Program-made: the position numbers and the translations under genes | In this document: one piece after another, positions 44,171 through 56,300 of the stretch | Layout of the letters: every line of letters begins with the position of its first letter | Numbering within the stretch: position 1 is the stretch's first letter | The notes under the pieces: model-generated | Told to the model about the DNA's origin: nothing | What the model saw: only the letters and a program-made list of their open reading frames with translations | Database searches by the model: none | Source: Panicum virgatum | Lineage: Eukaryota > Streptophyta > Magnoliopsida > Poales > Poaceae | Assembly: GCF_016808335.1 (NCBI RefSeq) | Contig: NC_053146.1 | Span: forward strand, 5,991,015-6,055,014 | DNA: 64,000 nt | Direction of reading: 5' to 3'

Positions 44171-44646
44171 TAGTCACAGGATTCGGGGTCGATGCCTCGT
44201 CCCACGACCCGGGAACGCCGTTCCGATTCGAGGGTCGGGGTCGAAGAGGATCAGTGTCCCATTCAAGGTTGGATCGCGTCCCGGTTTGAAAGGGGTCGCA
44301 GCCCCATTGTTTGCAGATTTAATTGGGATAAGGAGGTTAAGGACAGTGGATTGGTGTGGTTTTTGTTAGAAAATGAGCTGAATAGGTGTAGCATGGCCTA
44401 AATGTACTCTTTTATACGTTTCTTATATGCTTGGGCAGATTAATTTCTTCATTAGTAGCACATATATAGTTTTTGTTTTTATAAAGACACATGGACCTGA
44501 AGATATCGACCCCGATGAATCAGGGTCGCGTTCCACATAATAATTTATCGTTCCATAGAGGTATACCCCCTTCGTACCACAATTTTATAAAGTGACGACC
44601 CTCGACCCCGTTCCTCGACCCGGTCGACCCAGGAACTTTGTGACTA
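44171..44646. mobile_element. Non-autonomous transposon with GGGTCG-rich ends, 476 bp
   Basis: Ends TAGTCACA and TGTGACTA are inverted. The subterminal parts are rich in GGGTCGA/TCGACCC in inverted orientation. Flanks TCCTGCTCA and TCCTGCTTA (9 bp, one mismatch) look like the target duplication. There is no coding region. Confidence 0.7.
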
Positions 44647-47600
44647 TCCTGCTTATTATCCCTTTCAGGGAGCTATTTGTATCCCACTCTTTACAATTTT
44701 TTCTCAAGTTGATATTCTTTTTTTTTCTCAAACACTTGTGTTAGATATACTCATAATAAGTTTTTTTTGTGCTGACATTTTGCATAATGCCACATGTTTG
44801 TTTATGTTGTATGTACTACCTTGGCTTGAGTTACTTCAGCTACTCAGTGGTTTCCTGAACATTCAGTGATTACAGTACTATGTTGAAGAAAACATGCATT
44901 TCATTAGTATTTCAAATAGCATCATTTGCAGGTCCCTTCAGCCATGATAGCTTGCTTGACTACTAATGTTGTGTGGGGCATGTTCTTAGTGCAAGGTTTA
45001 TGCATTTCCTTTATATCCCTTAGGAAACTTTGGGACATTCTTGTAGCGAGCAAAGAATTTAACAATATCAGTTTTTATGATTTCCATGAGTATTTCATAC
45101 ATTTGAAACGTGAAGCCATTATAGGGGTAGTAAAGTTGCATACTTGGTGGGAAAGTTTATATTGATGTATCCGTGATACTTTTCATTCATATGAAGGTGT
45201 TACAGATATGTGCTGAGCATATTATTAACATTACCAAATGGGTGAGGTCACATATATAGTGGTGGCTTAATGTGTCGTGATGCTGGCAAACTTGATAGAT
45301 CAGTATTTTATTGAAATTATGTTAGCTGCGATGATGATGTGACATCTTCATTAATTATTTAGATGGATTCTTGTGTTACTTTACTAATTAGGTTCTAATA
45401 CTGTACAATTGTTCACAGGTGTTTGGAAAATCCATACCTGGACAAGGTTGTGGGATGGGCAAAGTTTCAAACGCAGCATGCTGTTTACTAGATACTGGGG
45501 ATATGGATGGGCCTGATCACATCACCTCATTATTGCTAACCTGCAACACCCTTTCTCAGCATGTGGCATTGCACCGAAGTAAGTAACAGTAGGAGCATAT
45601 CAATTCTCTAATATGTAATATAGGCAAATAAAACTTAGCTTATTAGTGTACTGTGTACACAACTGTTAGTCCGTTTGGTCTTCACTTACAGGGACTGCTA
45701 TTTAATCCTTGAATTATATTTCATGACCGGCCCACACAGAAAGTTTTATAGGTGGTTGAATTGTTGTGATGTGTGTTAGACCATGTGTCAGATATGATGA
45801 GAGCTGGAGTTGAGCTATCGGTTCCCTAATCTCAAGCACTTGGTCTATGATCTATAATCGAAGGAATTTATCATCCCTCCAGTTGACAATTTAGAAAACA
45901 CAGTGAAATAGTTGAAAAGTGAAAATATATGTACAATATCTTTATGATGATGTATGTCTATCTACATCGAAAAGGGAGACTTCAGTCTTGTATGCAGCAG
46001 CAAGGGATCTTTTCTCCCTTAGTAGCAAGATCATCCTGGTACAGTGGTACTTAACAAAAACAAAGAGAAATTAGCCCCTTGTATTTATTTTAGAGGTTCC
46101 CCCTTCTCTCTTTGTTGTGGCGTTGCTTATTGATTTTTTTACCTTTTGATATAAGGTGGAAAAGTCAAACTAATAAATTGTATAAACTAATTTTATATGA
46201 GTTTGTAGCCTCTTCAAACAAATCAGATTTCGTTGGATCAAGTATGTGCCTCGTCATTGTTTGGAGCTTCATTTTGTCACCGATTTACTCTTTTTTGTCT
46301 CTCTTAAAAAGAAAGAAAACCACTTATGCCCTGATCATCTTGCTTACAATATTTAGTGTATTCTTTCTTGTAGTCATCACCTTTTGGTGGGTTAGGTTTC
46401 AACCTTGGAGATAGCTAATTATTCTTTCATACAATATTCTTTCATACAATTGCTAGAATTACTTTTGAAAAATGTAGGAGTGCATGTACAAAAATGTCTG
46501 AATTCATGAACTGTAGGAGCGCATGTAGAAAAATGTCTGAATTCATGAACTACTTTAGGGACTATAGTGATTAAAATTTTAGAATACAGGGAAGTAGTTG
46601 AGCAATTTTAATACTTTTTTCTGTAATAGTGCCTCAATAGTTTAACCATTTCCGGCAATTTACCGTTTATTACTGCTCCACATTGGTATTTGTACTCACA
46701 GAGCCTTAGGCATTAATAACATAATGTCATACATTTAAGAACGGAGGGAGTAGGTAGCAGGCACAGAAAACTGCTTCCTTTATCCTGGTCCCTATTCTGC
46801 CTTGTACTGAGAGGTGAACTATGGCTCATTCTCAACATCTTTCAGGATGCTAATGGTAGTGTTCCAATTACGCTGGACAACATCAGGACTACGTTCTTTG
46901 ATTTCTGGCGAGGCTGACATTGCAAAGTAGGGACATGGAAATTAAATACTTTTGGCAACATTTGTGCAAAGGTATACACTACTAATTACTTAATGCATAG
47001 TAGTTGTAAGCATTGCTACGGCTTCATGCCACCACTGGTTTTCCGTTGTCATATTTCTTTAAATCTATTACCAGGCTGCTTCATAACAATATCTGGAGTT
47101 TGTGCATCACCTGGGTGATCTGGAAATCAATTCTGGCTGGTCGACACTCCACAGCAAAGTGAGATCCATGCTGTACAACTTACAAGGTCGATGCAGAGGT
47201 AACCTGGAAATTTCTGAAGTAAGAAACCTAGAAGTTGAAGTGTTGAACCCTTGGGCATGTTTTCTCACTCATGCTCTTACCCTTGAACTGATTGAAGGAT
47301 AAAAAATTTAAATCCAGTCAAGCCCTTAGAACTCCTAGGGTTTAATCCAATCTGTGTGTATGAGTCTTCCTTGCCTTCCTCCTCATATATAATTGTCATT
47401 GTTTCTAGATAACATTATAGTGTTTGGAGACGCTAATTAGATACTAAACATCTGTCGTCTTCTCTTGCAGAAGTGTGATTTCTCTGCCTATTTCGAAGTG
47501 GAAGTTGGGGCCAATCGGCTGCATTATAGACATGGGCATAACAGTTGGCACATAGCGTTAGGTATAATTGATAATGCATCCTGATGTTGATGGGTTGCTG

Positions 47601-48092
47601 TGGATGTTCGCGTACAATCCTCTTGATTGTTTGCCAATAATTTGCGAGCATGGGCGTTGTGATGTGACTCGTTGATCGTTTGCAGGACCGGCTTCTAGCC
47701 TGCGACAAATGTTCACCCATGGTCACATTTGGTGATAGGATGATGATACTTGTATAGACTTTGAAAACAAATACAGAGTGTGGGCAACTTTAAAGAACCC
47801 AGATGATCATTTATTTGTTTACTATATTTCACTTGAATACTATGGCTCACCGCTGATTCGGCAGAGCTAACATTGAGCACGGATAGGCCACGTGAATTTT
47901 CTTTTGTCCAAAGATCTCATCACATATTTATATTTTGGTTTCATGCCAGAGATCGGATTCAGATGTCTAGCTTTAGCAGAAAGAATGCATGGTCACTGTT
48001 TGATGAGGACATTGGATGACTGATCTATCAACGTTATATCGTTGCATATTATTCACGAGTACTTGGTGCGCCTTGCGGTTATCTTAGTAATA
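44647..48092 (+). other. Unassigned stretch downstream of the PPR gene, possible untranslated exons
   Basis: No coding gene is supported. Several islands are bounded by splice-like signals (CACAG|GTGTTTGG near 45419 to CGAA|GTAAGTAAC near 45580; TTTCAG|GATGC near 46846 to AAAG|GTATAC near 46972; TTGCAG|AAGTG near 47471). They could be alternative 3' untranslated exons of the PPR gene or a non-coding transcript. A Stowaway-end remnant (ACGGAGGGAGTA) lies near 46741. Confidence 0.3.
46473..46550. repeat. 39-bp tandem duplication
   Basis: TGTAGGAGTGCATGTACAAA and its following bases are repeated once directly (46473-46511, 46512-46550) with two differences. Confidence 0.85.
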
Positions 48093-48628
48093 TAAAAATA
48101 TGAGTTAAATATACCAGCGGCCCTCGAACTTGTCCTCAGGTGCTACTTAAGACCATGAACTCGCAAAATCGAAATTTGACACCCTAAACTTGTTAAGTTA
48201 TGCCACTTAAGTTCATAACTCTTCAAGGGGCATTAATATATGCAAAAAAGCCCTCGAGTTTTATTATCCCTTATATCTACATCCTCCTCGTCTCTTTCAC
48301 CTCTCTCTCCTCCCCCACAAGTGCCGCCGCGGGAGGCTCCTACTCTCCCCGCCGGTGCTCCTCCTCCCTCCCTCGCCGGCGCCTCGAGCTCCGCCGCACT
48401 GAGCTCGGGCGGATCTAGCCATCTAGGCGCTTCCACCTCCTCCCCAGCGCCTCCGTGCTGCGCCACCCCCTCCACCTCCTCCCTCTGCCGCACCGAGCTC
48501 GTCCCTCCTCGCTCCTCCCTCCTCCTTCCTCCGTGCCGGCGCACCCCTGCTCGCGGTGGAGGCCATGGCGTGGGCAAATTTGGAGGACTTTTTTGCAAAT
48601 ATTCATGTCCCTTGAAGGGTTATGGACC

Positions 48629-49681
48629 TGTCGGTACCCTGCAGTTGGGGTACCCACTCCTACTGTGCCAAGACTCGCGTAGTTATCCGTAACTACGCCC
48701 TAAGGAGCTGAGCAGCCGGACCCCTGGGGTCCGACTCCATCTCACCGGACCAACGGTCCCGGACCCGCTTCTCGCTCGGGGACAGGTCCGGTGTCACCAC
48801 GTGTCTTAGAGGTGAAAATGCTCTGCACCTGTGACCGTGGACCCGGACCCCCGCAGGTGGGTCCGGGACCTCCACGTGCCTATCCGGATCCCGTGAGCTC
48901 TCGGCTCAGCTAGCAGCTCGGGAGGGGTCCGGAGCCGCCACGTGTCACGCAGACGCGGGCGCAGGCGCAAGCCTTCCGCTGGAAGCTCCCTCACCCACCC
49001 GCATTAAGTGCGAGTGGTTGAAGCGGGCTCTGCTGCCTCTAGGCACGGGGCAGCTTTTGTCAGTCCACACTGCGGCTCGTCTGTTACCGAGGCACGCAGC
49101 AGTGTCTCAGCGCCGCGCGCGTGGGCGACGAGTCATGATGACCAGCTATTAACTGAAGCAACAGTGCACGCTGCTACAGTGGACTGAGTCAGTGGTTCGG
49201 CGCTTCATCATGACCTCGACGCGCGACTGCAAAGGCTAGACTCTACTCTGACAGGACAACTCAAGACCATCCCTGGTCAGAAGCTACGCACGGAAGCCGA
49301 CGACAAGATCTCCGGATCTGAGGCATTGAAGGCCAAAGTGTAGTTTATAATACATCGCCGGGTCCACCTGTCGGGGCCCCCGCTCAGTGTACGTGCTCCC
49401 CTTGGACATATAAAAGGGAGAGCACACCCGCTAGAACACAAGTTCACACAATATCCAGACTGACTCAAGCTCTCGCAACCTTCTCACTCTCGTGGGAAGG
49501 CAATACAACACACAGTGGACGTAGGGTATTACGCTCCGGCGGCCCGAACCACTCAAATCCTGCTGTGTTCTTCGTGTTCTTGAGTTAGATCGATCTAAGA
49601 CTAGCTAACCCCCGAGTACACACCCTCTGGGCCAGGGCGGGTGCCTTCCGCCACCCGGTCGTGGTTTGCAGCACCACGACA
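48629..49681 (+). repeat. 5' LTR
   Basis: 1053 bp, with a promoter-like CATATAAAAGGGAG near 49408. Related to the solo LTR at 5336-6407. Confidence 0.92.
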
Positions 49682-49739
49682 TTTGGCGCGCCAGGTAGGG
49701 GCGTTTTAGCTAGTTTTAGCTCATCTCTTGCCCATCTCC

Positions 49740-50219
49740 ATGGCTCGGGTGGTTGAGCACTCCCACCACCACGACGACGTGGAGATGACGGAGGGTGTGG
49801 CGTCATCCGCGCCACACGCCTCTCGCCTTCCTGCGCCAGGGGCAACCGTGCCCGTGGAGCAGCCACCGTCGGCAGCGGCGCGCGCTGCACGTCGGCAAGA
49901 GTCAGGGCGCCCGTCAAGGGCCCCCTCACAAGCTGCGAGCGGCGGAGCGACAAATCCCAGCTCGCAGCATACCTCACTCATGAGAGGAAGCCCGCTCCGG
50001 CGGAAAGCCGACTCCGGTCGCACCAAGCCCGCTCCGGCGGAAAGCCGACTCCGGTCGCACCAAGTCCGCTCCGGTGGAAAGCCGACTCCGGTCGCGCCAA
50101 GCCCGCTCCGGCGGAAAGAACACTCCGGTCGCGCTAAGCCGACTCTGGTGGCTCTCTCCGGCGGAAAGCCGACTCTGGTCGCACCCCCGACTTTACATCT
50201 CTGTAAGTCCTACCCTTAG
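49740..50219 (+). CDS. Short gag-like frame of the LTR retrotransposon
   Basis: Starts MARVVEHSHHHDDVEMTEG 58 bp after the LTR, where gag begins in related elements, and ends after 159 residues. It is Ser/Ala/Arg-rich. The second half is made of the frame-rotating 37-bp repeats, and there is no capsid or zinc-knuckle motif. Translation is possible, but it is not a functional gag on its own. Confidence 0.5.
   Translation: MARVVEHSHHHDDVEMTEGVASSAPHASRLPAPGATVPVEQPPSAAARAARRQESGRPSRAPSQAASGGATNPSSQHTSLMRGSPLRRKADSGRTKPAPAESRLRSHQVRSGGKPTPVAPSPLRRKEHSGRAKPTLVALSGGKPTLVAPPTLHLCKSYP
49991..50190 (+). repeat. 37-bp tandem repeats in the retrotransposon interior
   Basis: About four full units and degenerate partial ones of CCCGCTCCGGCGGAAAGCCG then ACTCCGGTCGCACCAAG, at 49991, 50028, 50065 and 50102. 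The unit length is not a multiple of three, so each unit is read in a different frame. Confidence 0.85.
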
Positions 50220-51157
50220 AGGCCCAGCAGGGAATAAAACATTTTCCTTTGTAACTAGGTAGTACTTCCGTGTGGTCCAGTCCGGTGAGCCTCCCCCGTG
50301 GAGGGGTCCGGACCTCTGCGAACCAGGTTCAGGGAAGCGTACTCACCCTCCGGGGAGGTCCGGAGCCGTGTAGCCGCTTAGCCTGGTTCCGTACCCTAAG
50401 CCTGCATGCTCTACCTCCCTAGGGCGAGTACCGTAGTACCTAAGACTGGGGGCCCGGAGGTCCAGACAGCTCCGGCCTCATAAACCCGTGTTCTGGCTTA
50501 CATCGCACATCTCATGTACATCTAGTTATAAAGGAAAAGTTTATTCTCAGTTCGCCTCTAAGGATGTTACATTACAATTTCAATTTACGCATTCTGTTTG
50601 CGCTAACCCCCACGTGGCTTCTTACTCTTGTGCGGTGATTGTGGTCCGAATTGAGTTGGCTAGTTAGTGACTTAGCTCGAGACCCCTCATGGAAGAGAGG
50701 GGTTCGGACCCCTGGGAACCTGCAGGTTCAGGGAAGCGCACTCATTCTCCGGGGAGGTCCGGAGCCGTGTAGCCGCTTAGCCTGGTTCCGTACCCTAAGC
50801 CTGCACGCACCACCTCCTGTGAATGAGTGCCGTAGTACCTAGGACTGGGAACCTGGAGGTCCGGACTTTCTCTTAACCTAAAGGCCGGCCCCTTGAGCTC
50901 CGTTCACTGAACCTAGCTGTCTATCTCAAAGGATTACAGCCAACAGGATTTGGGACCTGTGGGCACGCTACTAAGCATCTACCTTAAGTCATGTGCAGGT
51001 CCAAACGTGATAATGCAGCAGGTGACCCAAAGGATGGACGACGCAGGACAAGACCCTTGCGGCGCGCACCGCTGGGCGTCAGAAGCAGCCAAGTTGCTCA
51101 CAGTAGTGGCCCCACCTGCGGGTTCGTTGCCTCTCCCGAGGCGGGCCCGGGGGCCTC

Positions 51158-52209
51158 TGTCGGTACCCTGCAGTTGGGGTACCCACTCCTACTGTGCCAA
51201 GACTCGCGTAGTTACCCGTAACTACGCCCTAAGGAGCTGAGCAGCCGGACCCCTGGGGTCCGACTCCATCTCACCGGACCAACGGTCCCGGACCCGCTTC
51301 TCGCTCGGGGACAGGTCCGGTGTCACCACGTGTCTTAGAGGTGAAAATGCTCTGCACCTGTGACCGTGGACCCGGACCCCCGTAGGTGGGTCCGGGACCT
51401 CCACGTGCCTATCCGGATCCCGTGAGCTCTCGGCTCAGCTAGCAGCTCGGGAGGGGTCCGGAGCCGCCACGTGTCACGCAGACGCGGGCGCAGGCGCAAG
51501 CCTTCCGCTGGAAGCTCCCTCACCCACCCGCATTAAGTGCGAGTGGTTGAAGCGGGCTCTGCTGCCTCTAGGCACGGGGCAGCTTTTGTCAGTCCACACT
51601 GCGGCTCGTCTGTTACCGAGGCACGCAGCAGTGTCTCAGCGCCGCGCGCGTGGGCGACGAGTCATGATGACCAGCTATTAACTGAAGCAACAGTGCACGC
51701 TGCTACAGTGGACTGAGTCAGTGGTTCGGCGCTTCATCATGACCTCGACGCGCGACTGCAAAGGCTAGACTCTACTCTGACAGGACAACTCAAGACCATC
51801 CCTGGTCAGAAGCTACGCACGGAAGCCGACGACAAGATCTCCGGATCTGAGGCATTGAAGGCCAAAGTGTAGTTTATATTACATCGCCGGGTCCACCTGT
51901 CGGGGCCCCGCTCAGTGTACGTGCTCCCCTTGGACATATAAAAGGGAGAGCACACCCGCTAGAACACAGGTTCACACAATATCCAGACTGACTCAAGCTC
52001 TCGCAACCTTCTCACTCTCGTGGGAAGGCAATACAACACACAGTGGACGTAGGGTATTACGCTCCGGCGGCCCGAACCACTCAAATCCTGCTGTGTTCTT
52101 CGTGTTCTTGAGTTAGATCGATCTAAGACTAGCTAACCCCCGAGTACACACCTTCTGGGCCAGGGCGGGTGCCTTCCGCCACCCGGCCGTGGTTTGCAGC
52201 ACCACGACA
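51158..52209 (+). repeat. 3' LTR
   Basis: 1052 bp, nearly identical to the 5' LTR. Confidence 0.92.
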
Positions 52210-52330
52210 GGACCTAAGTGGCACAACTTAACAAGTTCAGGGTGCCAGATTTCGATTTTGCGAGTTCGTGGACCTAAGTGCCACCTAGAAAAAGTTCGAG
52301 GGCCGCTGGTGTATTTAACTCTAAAGATAT

Positions 52331-53040
52331 TATCATTTTCTCTACAAAGTCATATCTCTATACATAAGAGGTGAAACAACTTCCGAGAAAACATGGGTAG
52401 TAAATAACCATCCATTATTGCATCTCCTTAAATGTGTAAGATAGATCACGGACAAGGGCTGAGAATCAACCAAAAAAATTAAAGGGAGCAAATGAACGCC
52501 TATATTCTATAGTCTGAAATATCACTGAGATTTGTTAATAATTACAATTAATACCGCAAACAAATAATTGCAAAAGCAGCTGCTTGTGACTACTATATTA
52601 CAATAACAAATGGAAAAGCTTGGAATGACTTAAATGTTAATACAAACTGAAGCCATTATCAAGCCTTCTCTTCAATGCCACGGATGCAAACACCCAACAG
52701 AAGCATAGAAGGACATTACCTAATCCGACTTGTGCTGAATATTTTCAATATGCAACTATATATTCCTACCAACAAAGTATCTGTGAAATAACTGCTTTTA
52801 TTTACCTCAAATTGAGGTATGTACGAATTTCCTCCCATGAGCCCCTTGTCATTCCATTGTCAGGATCATCTGATGAAGCTTCAGGTATTAAAAAAAAGGA
52901 CCAAGCTGTATCCACTAAAGAAATTTCAGTTAGACATTCTGGATGTTATTAGTACAAAATTTGTCACCTTAAACAGAGGTTCAGTATGTCATATAAATTA
53001 ATCTATTGAAGCAACTAAATCTTGCAAATCCACATGCTAC
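52331..53040. other. AT-rich intergenic stretch
   Basis: No gene, MITE or RNA recognised. It ends at the SINE target duplication. Confidence 0.5.
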
Positions 53041-53057
53041 TATAACGTTTATAGGAT

Positions 53058-53372
53058 GCCAAAGGGTACTTAGCCTAGCGGTTAAGACACTCGAGCGGCA
53101 CTCCACAGGTCCTGAGTTCGAATCCCCGTGGGAGCGAATTTCAGACTGTGGTTAAAAAAATCCTCTCGCCGGTTCCGTGTGCCAAAGCACTGGTTAAGAG
53201 CCGGCCCAGGTCGGCCTGATGACCGTATATGGCCCAGGCAATTCCCAGGGGTCACGGTTCCCACTGTCAGGGCGAGGTTGGGGTTCGGGGATTTTCTCGG
53301 TCAGGAAAGCCGATGCTTCTTCTTAGTTTAATACCGGTGGGGTAGTCTTTCCCCACCCGACCGAGTTTTTTT
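53058..53372 (+). mobile_element. tRNA-derived SINE, about 315 bp
   Basis: It has a pol III promoter: an A box (TAGCCTAGCGGTTAAGAC, 53071-53088) and a B box (GGTCCTGAGTTCGAATCC, 53108-53125). A tRNA-unrelated body and a short T run follow. A perfect 17-bp target duplication TATAACGTTTATAGGAT (53041-53057 and 53373-53389) marks its limits. It inserted just upstream of the ankyrin-TPR gene. Confidence 0.9.
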
Positions 53373-53399
53373 TATAACGTTTATAGGATACTACAATCC

Positions 53400-56300
53400 A
53401 TGAAGGGGCCGGGGAATGCTTATGAAGACGCCCTGGGCCGGAACGCGCTCCACCTCGCCGCGGGGAAGGGCCACCTCGAGGTCTGCAGGTTCCTGGTGGA
53501 GGAATCGGGGCTCGATGTCAACTCCACCGCCTCAGGGAGTGCGTTCGAATCCTGCGCTTCTGGAGCAGTGCCAGCGTGCCAGTGTCACTGACATTCTTCC
53601 CTTGTAGTTGTAGGTGGAACGCTGGTTCACTTGGCCGCGGTCGGAGGACACGAGAGAGTTCTGGAGTACCTGCTCGACCGTGACGTCGACCCAGGGGTGC
53701 CTGACGCCAACGGCTCCACGCCGCTGCACCACGCGGCAGAGCAAGGTGCGCTCTGAATTGGGCCCAAATTGTCTTTGCTCTCCACGTTGTGCTTGGATTG
53801 GAGCTTGCAGCAATACATCTTCGCGCTTCCAGGGCACTGCGAGGCTGTAAGGCTGCTGCTGTCCAAGGGTGTTGATGTGGATCCAGTCAATCACTTGGGG
53901 ACATCACTGCACCTAGCTGCCGCTAAGGATAGGGATCAGGTTGTCAAGATCCTGCTGGAACATGGTGCTGATGTAAGCTGTTAGTTTTGCTGTTTCCTCA
54001 TTGCTCTGCTGCTTATGGCTTGGATGGGCATTGGTGGCAAATTTTGCTTTCCTAATTGTCAAATTGTTCGTTTTCCCTATGGGCCACAGAATACATGATG
54101 GCCTTGTCTTTCCAAGTATTTTACATGATCTTGGCTAGTTAAGGAAATTGTGATGTTTTATTATGCAGCCTAATAAAGTTGTCAATCATGTCTACTCACC
54201 GCTCATGATGGCATGCTGTGGGCATTCCTTGAAATGCATGCAGCTACTGGTTCAGGTCCAATTATTTCTTGACTTAACTTATTGTTTCCTAACTCAATAG
54301 CCTTTCTATTTCTGTAGAATTTGTTGTCATGACTACACATGACAGTTCTCTCTATTGCTGCCTAAACTTTGTATATATTTTCAATTATATAGGCTGGTGC
54401 TGGTGTGAACTTTATAAGTCCCTCTGGACCATCCATTTTAATGGAGGCAGTTGATAATGGCTTAACTGACATTGTCAAGTTCTTGCTAGAGGCTGGAGTT
54501 GATCCTAACATTGCCGATGAGGTAATCATGACTCGCTTTTTTTATTGCTTTTTATCTAGTTTGATACTTAGAGGGCTATAATCTGGCTTGGTAGTAATTT
54601 AAAATCAAGGTTTCCTGAGAGCAGGGGTGCATTGTATTGAATTTACATTGCACTTGGTGTGTATTCTAGTCCAGTTTTTAAGCTTTGGACTGCAGTGATC
54701 TGGTCATACTGTGAGTTGTTGTTCTAGTGATAGTTACCTGTGCATACATCTATGAATATTTTCATCATTCATTTTGAGTTTTTGACCATGTTCCTGAGAA
54801 TCGTGGTACCAGATTGTCTAGAACAGACCACCCACTGTTAGAGTATTATTCTAGGCACACTTAATATTGTTTCCAGCACTTGATCACCAATTACAATTTT
54901 TTTTGCAGGGAGTAACTTGGCTAGCTTTCACTCAAATTCTGCTTTACTCATTTAGCATTATCTAGAAATACTTATTGTGATAAATTAAGGAAAATCTCAG
55001 TTTTTATCTTTCCCTTCTTTGGCAAAAAAATCTTTTCTTTTGCAAAACCTGTTGATAACTTTTTCGTATTTCATGCCAGATTGTATTAATGTGTTTGGTT
55101 TTTCTTTACAATGCAGGGTGGGAAAATCCCAATCATGAGTGCAGCAGTTCAAGGGCATCGTGAGCTTGTTGAAATTCTGCTTCCTAAGACAAGACCAATT
55201 CCATATGTGCCAGACTGGAGCGTTGATGGGATAATTAGAAGTATGAAATATCTGCGTTTTGTGGTTCAGGTATCTAAGTAATTTCTTATGGCACTACTCT
55301 CTAATCCAAGTTTGCAGCATCCCAAATATGTTAACAGTAAAAGTATGATATTTGAACCCTTTGAAGGCCATATCCTTTTGCGTTGCACATGCTATTGTTT
55401 TAGGATGCAGGTCTGGTGGGTAAAAGGATAGCAGATGCCAAGTCACGAGGAAAGGAGGCTTTTGCAAAAGGGGAGTACTTTGCAGCCATTTACTTCTATG
55501 GCCTGGTAATGCTTGAACTAATCTAAACTATATACTTGCTGGGAAATTGGAATAATACAAACTGTAGCAGTAGTAGCCTTTAAGTTGTCTCCTCACTTGC
55601 TGATTTCTCCATAATCCCTTACAATAGGTGGTAGAGCAATTTCACTGCATTCTGTATAGTTCACCAGGAATTGGATTATTATAATTTTTGCGTAAATCTG
55701 ATGCTACACTTTTGTTTTCTCAGACCTGTTAAACCAAATGAAACGTGCACTTTTGGCACCTGTACTATTAAGTTGGTCCAATTTACCCCCTATACTATAA
55801 ACAATCTTGACTAGTTAGTAGCCTGCACTTCGATACTAGTTCGATGAAGGTCCACAACTTCCTTGAGGGCAGTTTGGCTGGGGGGCATGGACTTACTCCA
55901 ACTTAGAAGGTGTGCGGAATTCATTTTATAGTTAAAAATAGAGGCACTATTATAAAATTATGGAAAAATTGGAATACTCATGAAGATATTTGAATTGTAA
56001 AATGCAAATATAATATTTGTTTGGAATTTAATTTTGGAGTTTCTAATAGCAACAGAATGATAGGAAAGTAACATGTTGTTTTTAAATGGTTTATTAATGA
56101 ACAAGTGGGTGAGAAGTGCCAGCAAGAATTTTACTTTAATTCATTTGGACCATTTTTGAGAGAATAGTGTTAAAAATAACTACTGCAGGTTCAAAACTGA
56201 ACTTCTAAAACTGATGCAAGGGAGCAGTGCTATGATCTATGGGACCAGTTCACTGAATCCCAACAAATTCAACAAAACTGTGTTCGTTCTTATTGTTAGT

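Larger units (their letters stand above)
48629..52209 (+). mobile_element. Young non-autonomous LTR retrotransposon, 3.58 kb
   Basis: LTRs at 48629-49681 and 51158-52209 begin TGTCGGTACC and end CACCACGACA. A perfect 5-bp target duplication GGACC flanks it (48624-48628, 52210-52214). I count about seven differences between the LTRs, including one 1-bp gap, so the insertion is recent. A primer-binding-like site TTTGGCGCGCCAGGTAGGGG follows the first LTR, and a G-rich tract GCGGGCCCGGGGGCCTC precedes the second. The internal 1.5 kb lacks protease, reverse transcriptase, RNase H and integrase. It must use the enzymes of a related complete element. The direct repeat 50302-50472 / 50697-50868 lies in its 3' half. 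Confidence 0.92.
48102..52321. mobile_element. MULE (Pack-MULE-like) carrying an LTR retrotransposon
   Basis: Inverted ends of about 110 bp start GAGTTAAATATACCAGCGG at 48102 and GAGTTAAATACACCAGCGG at 52321. Flanks TAAAAATAT (48093-48101) and TAAAGATAT (52322-52330) are a 9-bp target duplication with one mismatch. Without the nested retrotransposon the element is about 0.63 kb. Its interior (about 48290-48590) is GC-rich with long open frames of Pro/Ser/Ala type, like a captured exon or leader. No transposase. Confidence 0.85.

Noticed and set aside
48240..48692. 150-codon frame inside the second MULE
   Set aside because: It runs from the MULE interior across the LTR insertion junction, so it cannot be an original gene.
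53082..53264. Minus-strand frame containing APTGIRTQDL
   Set aside because: This peptide is the well-known false translation of tRNA-derived SINE sequence.
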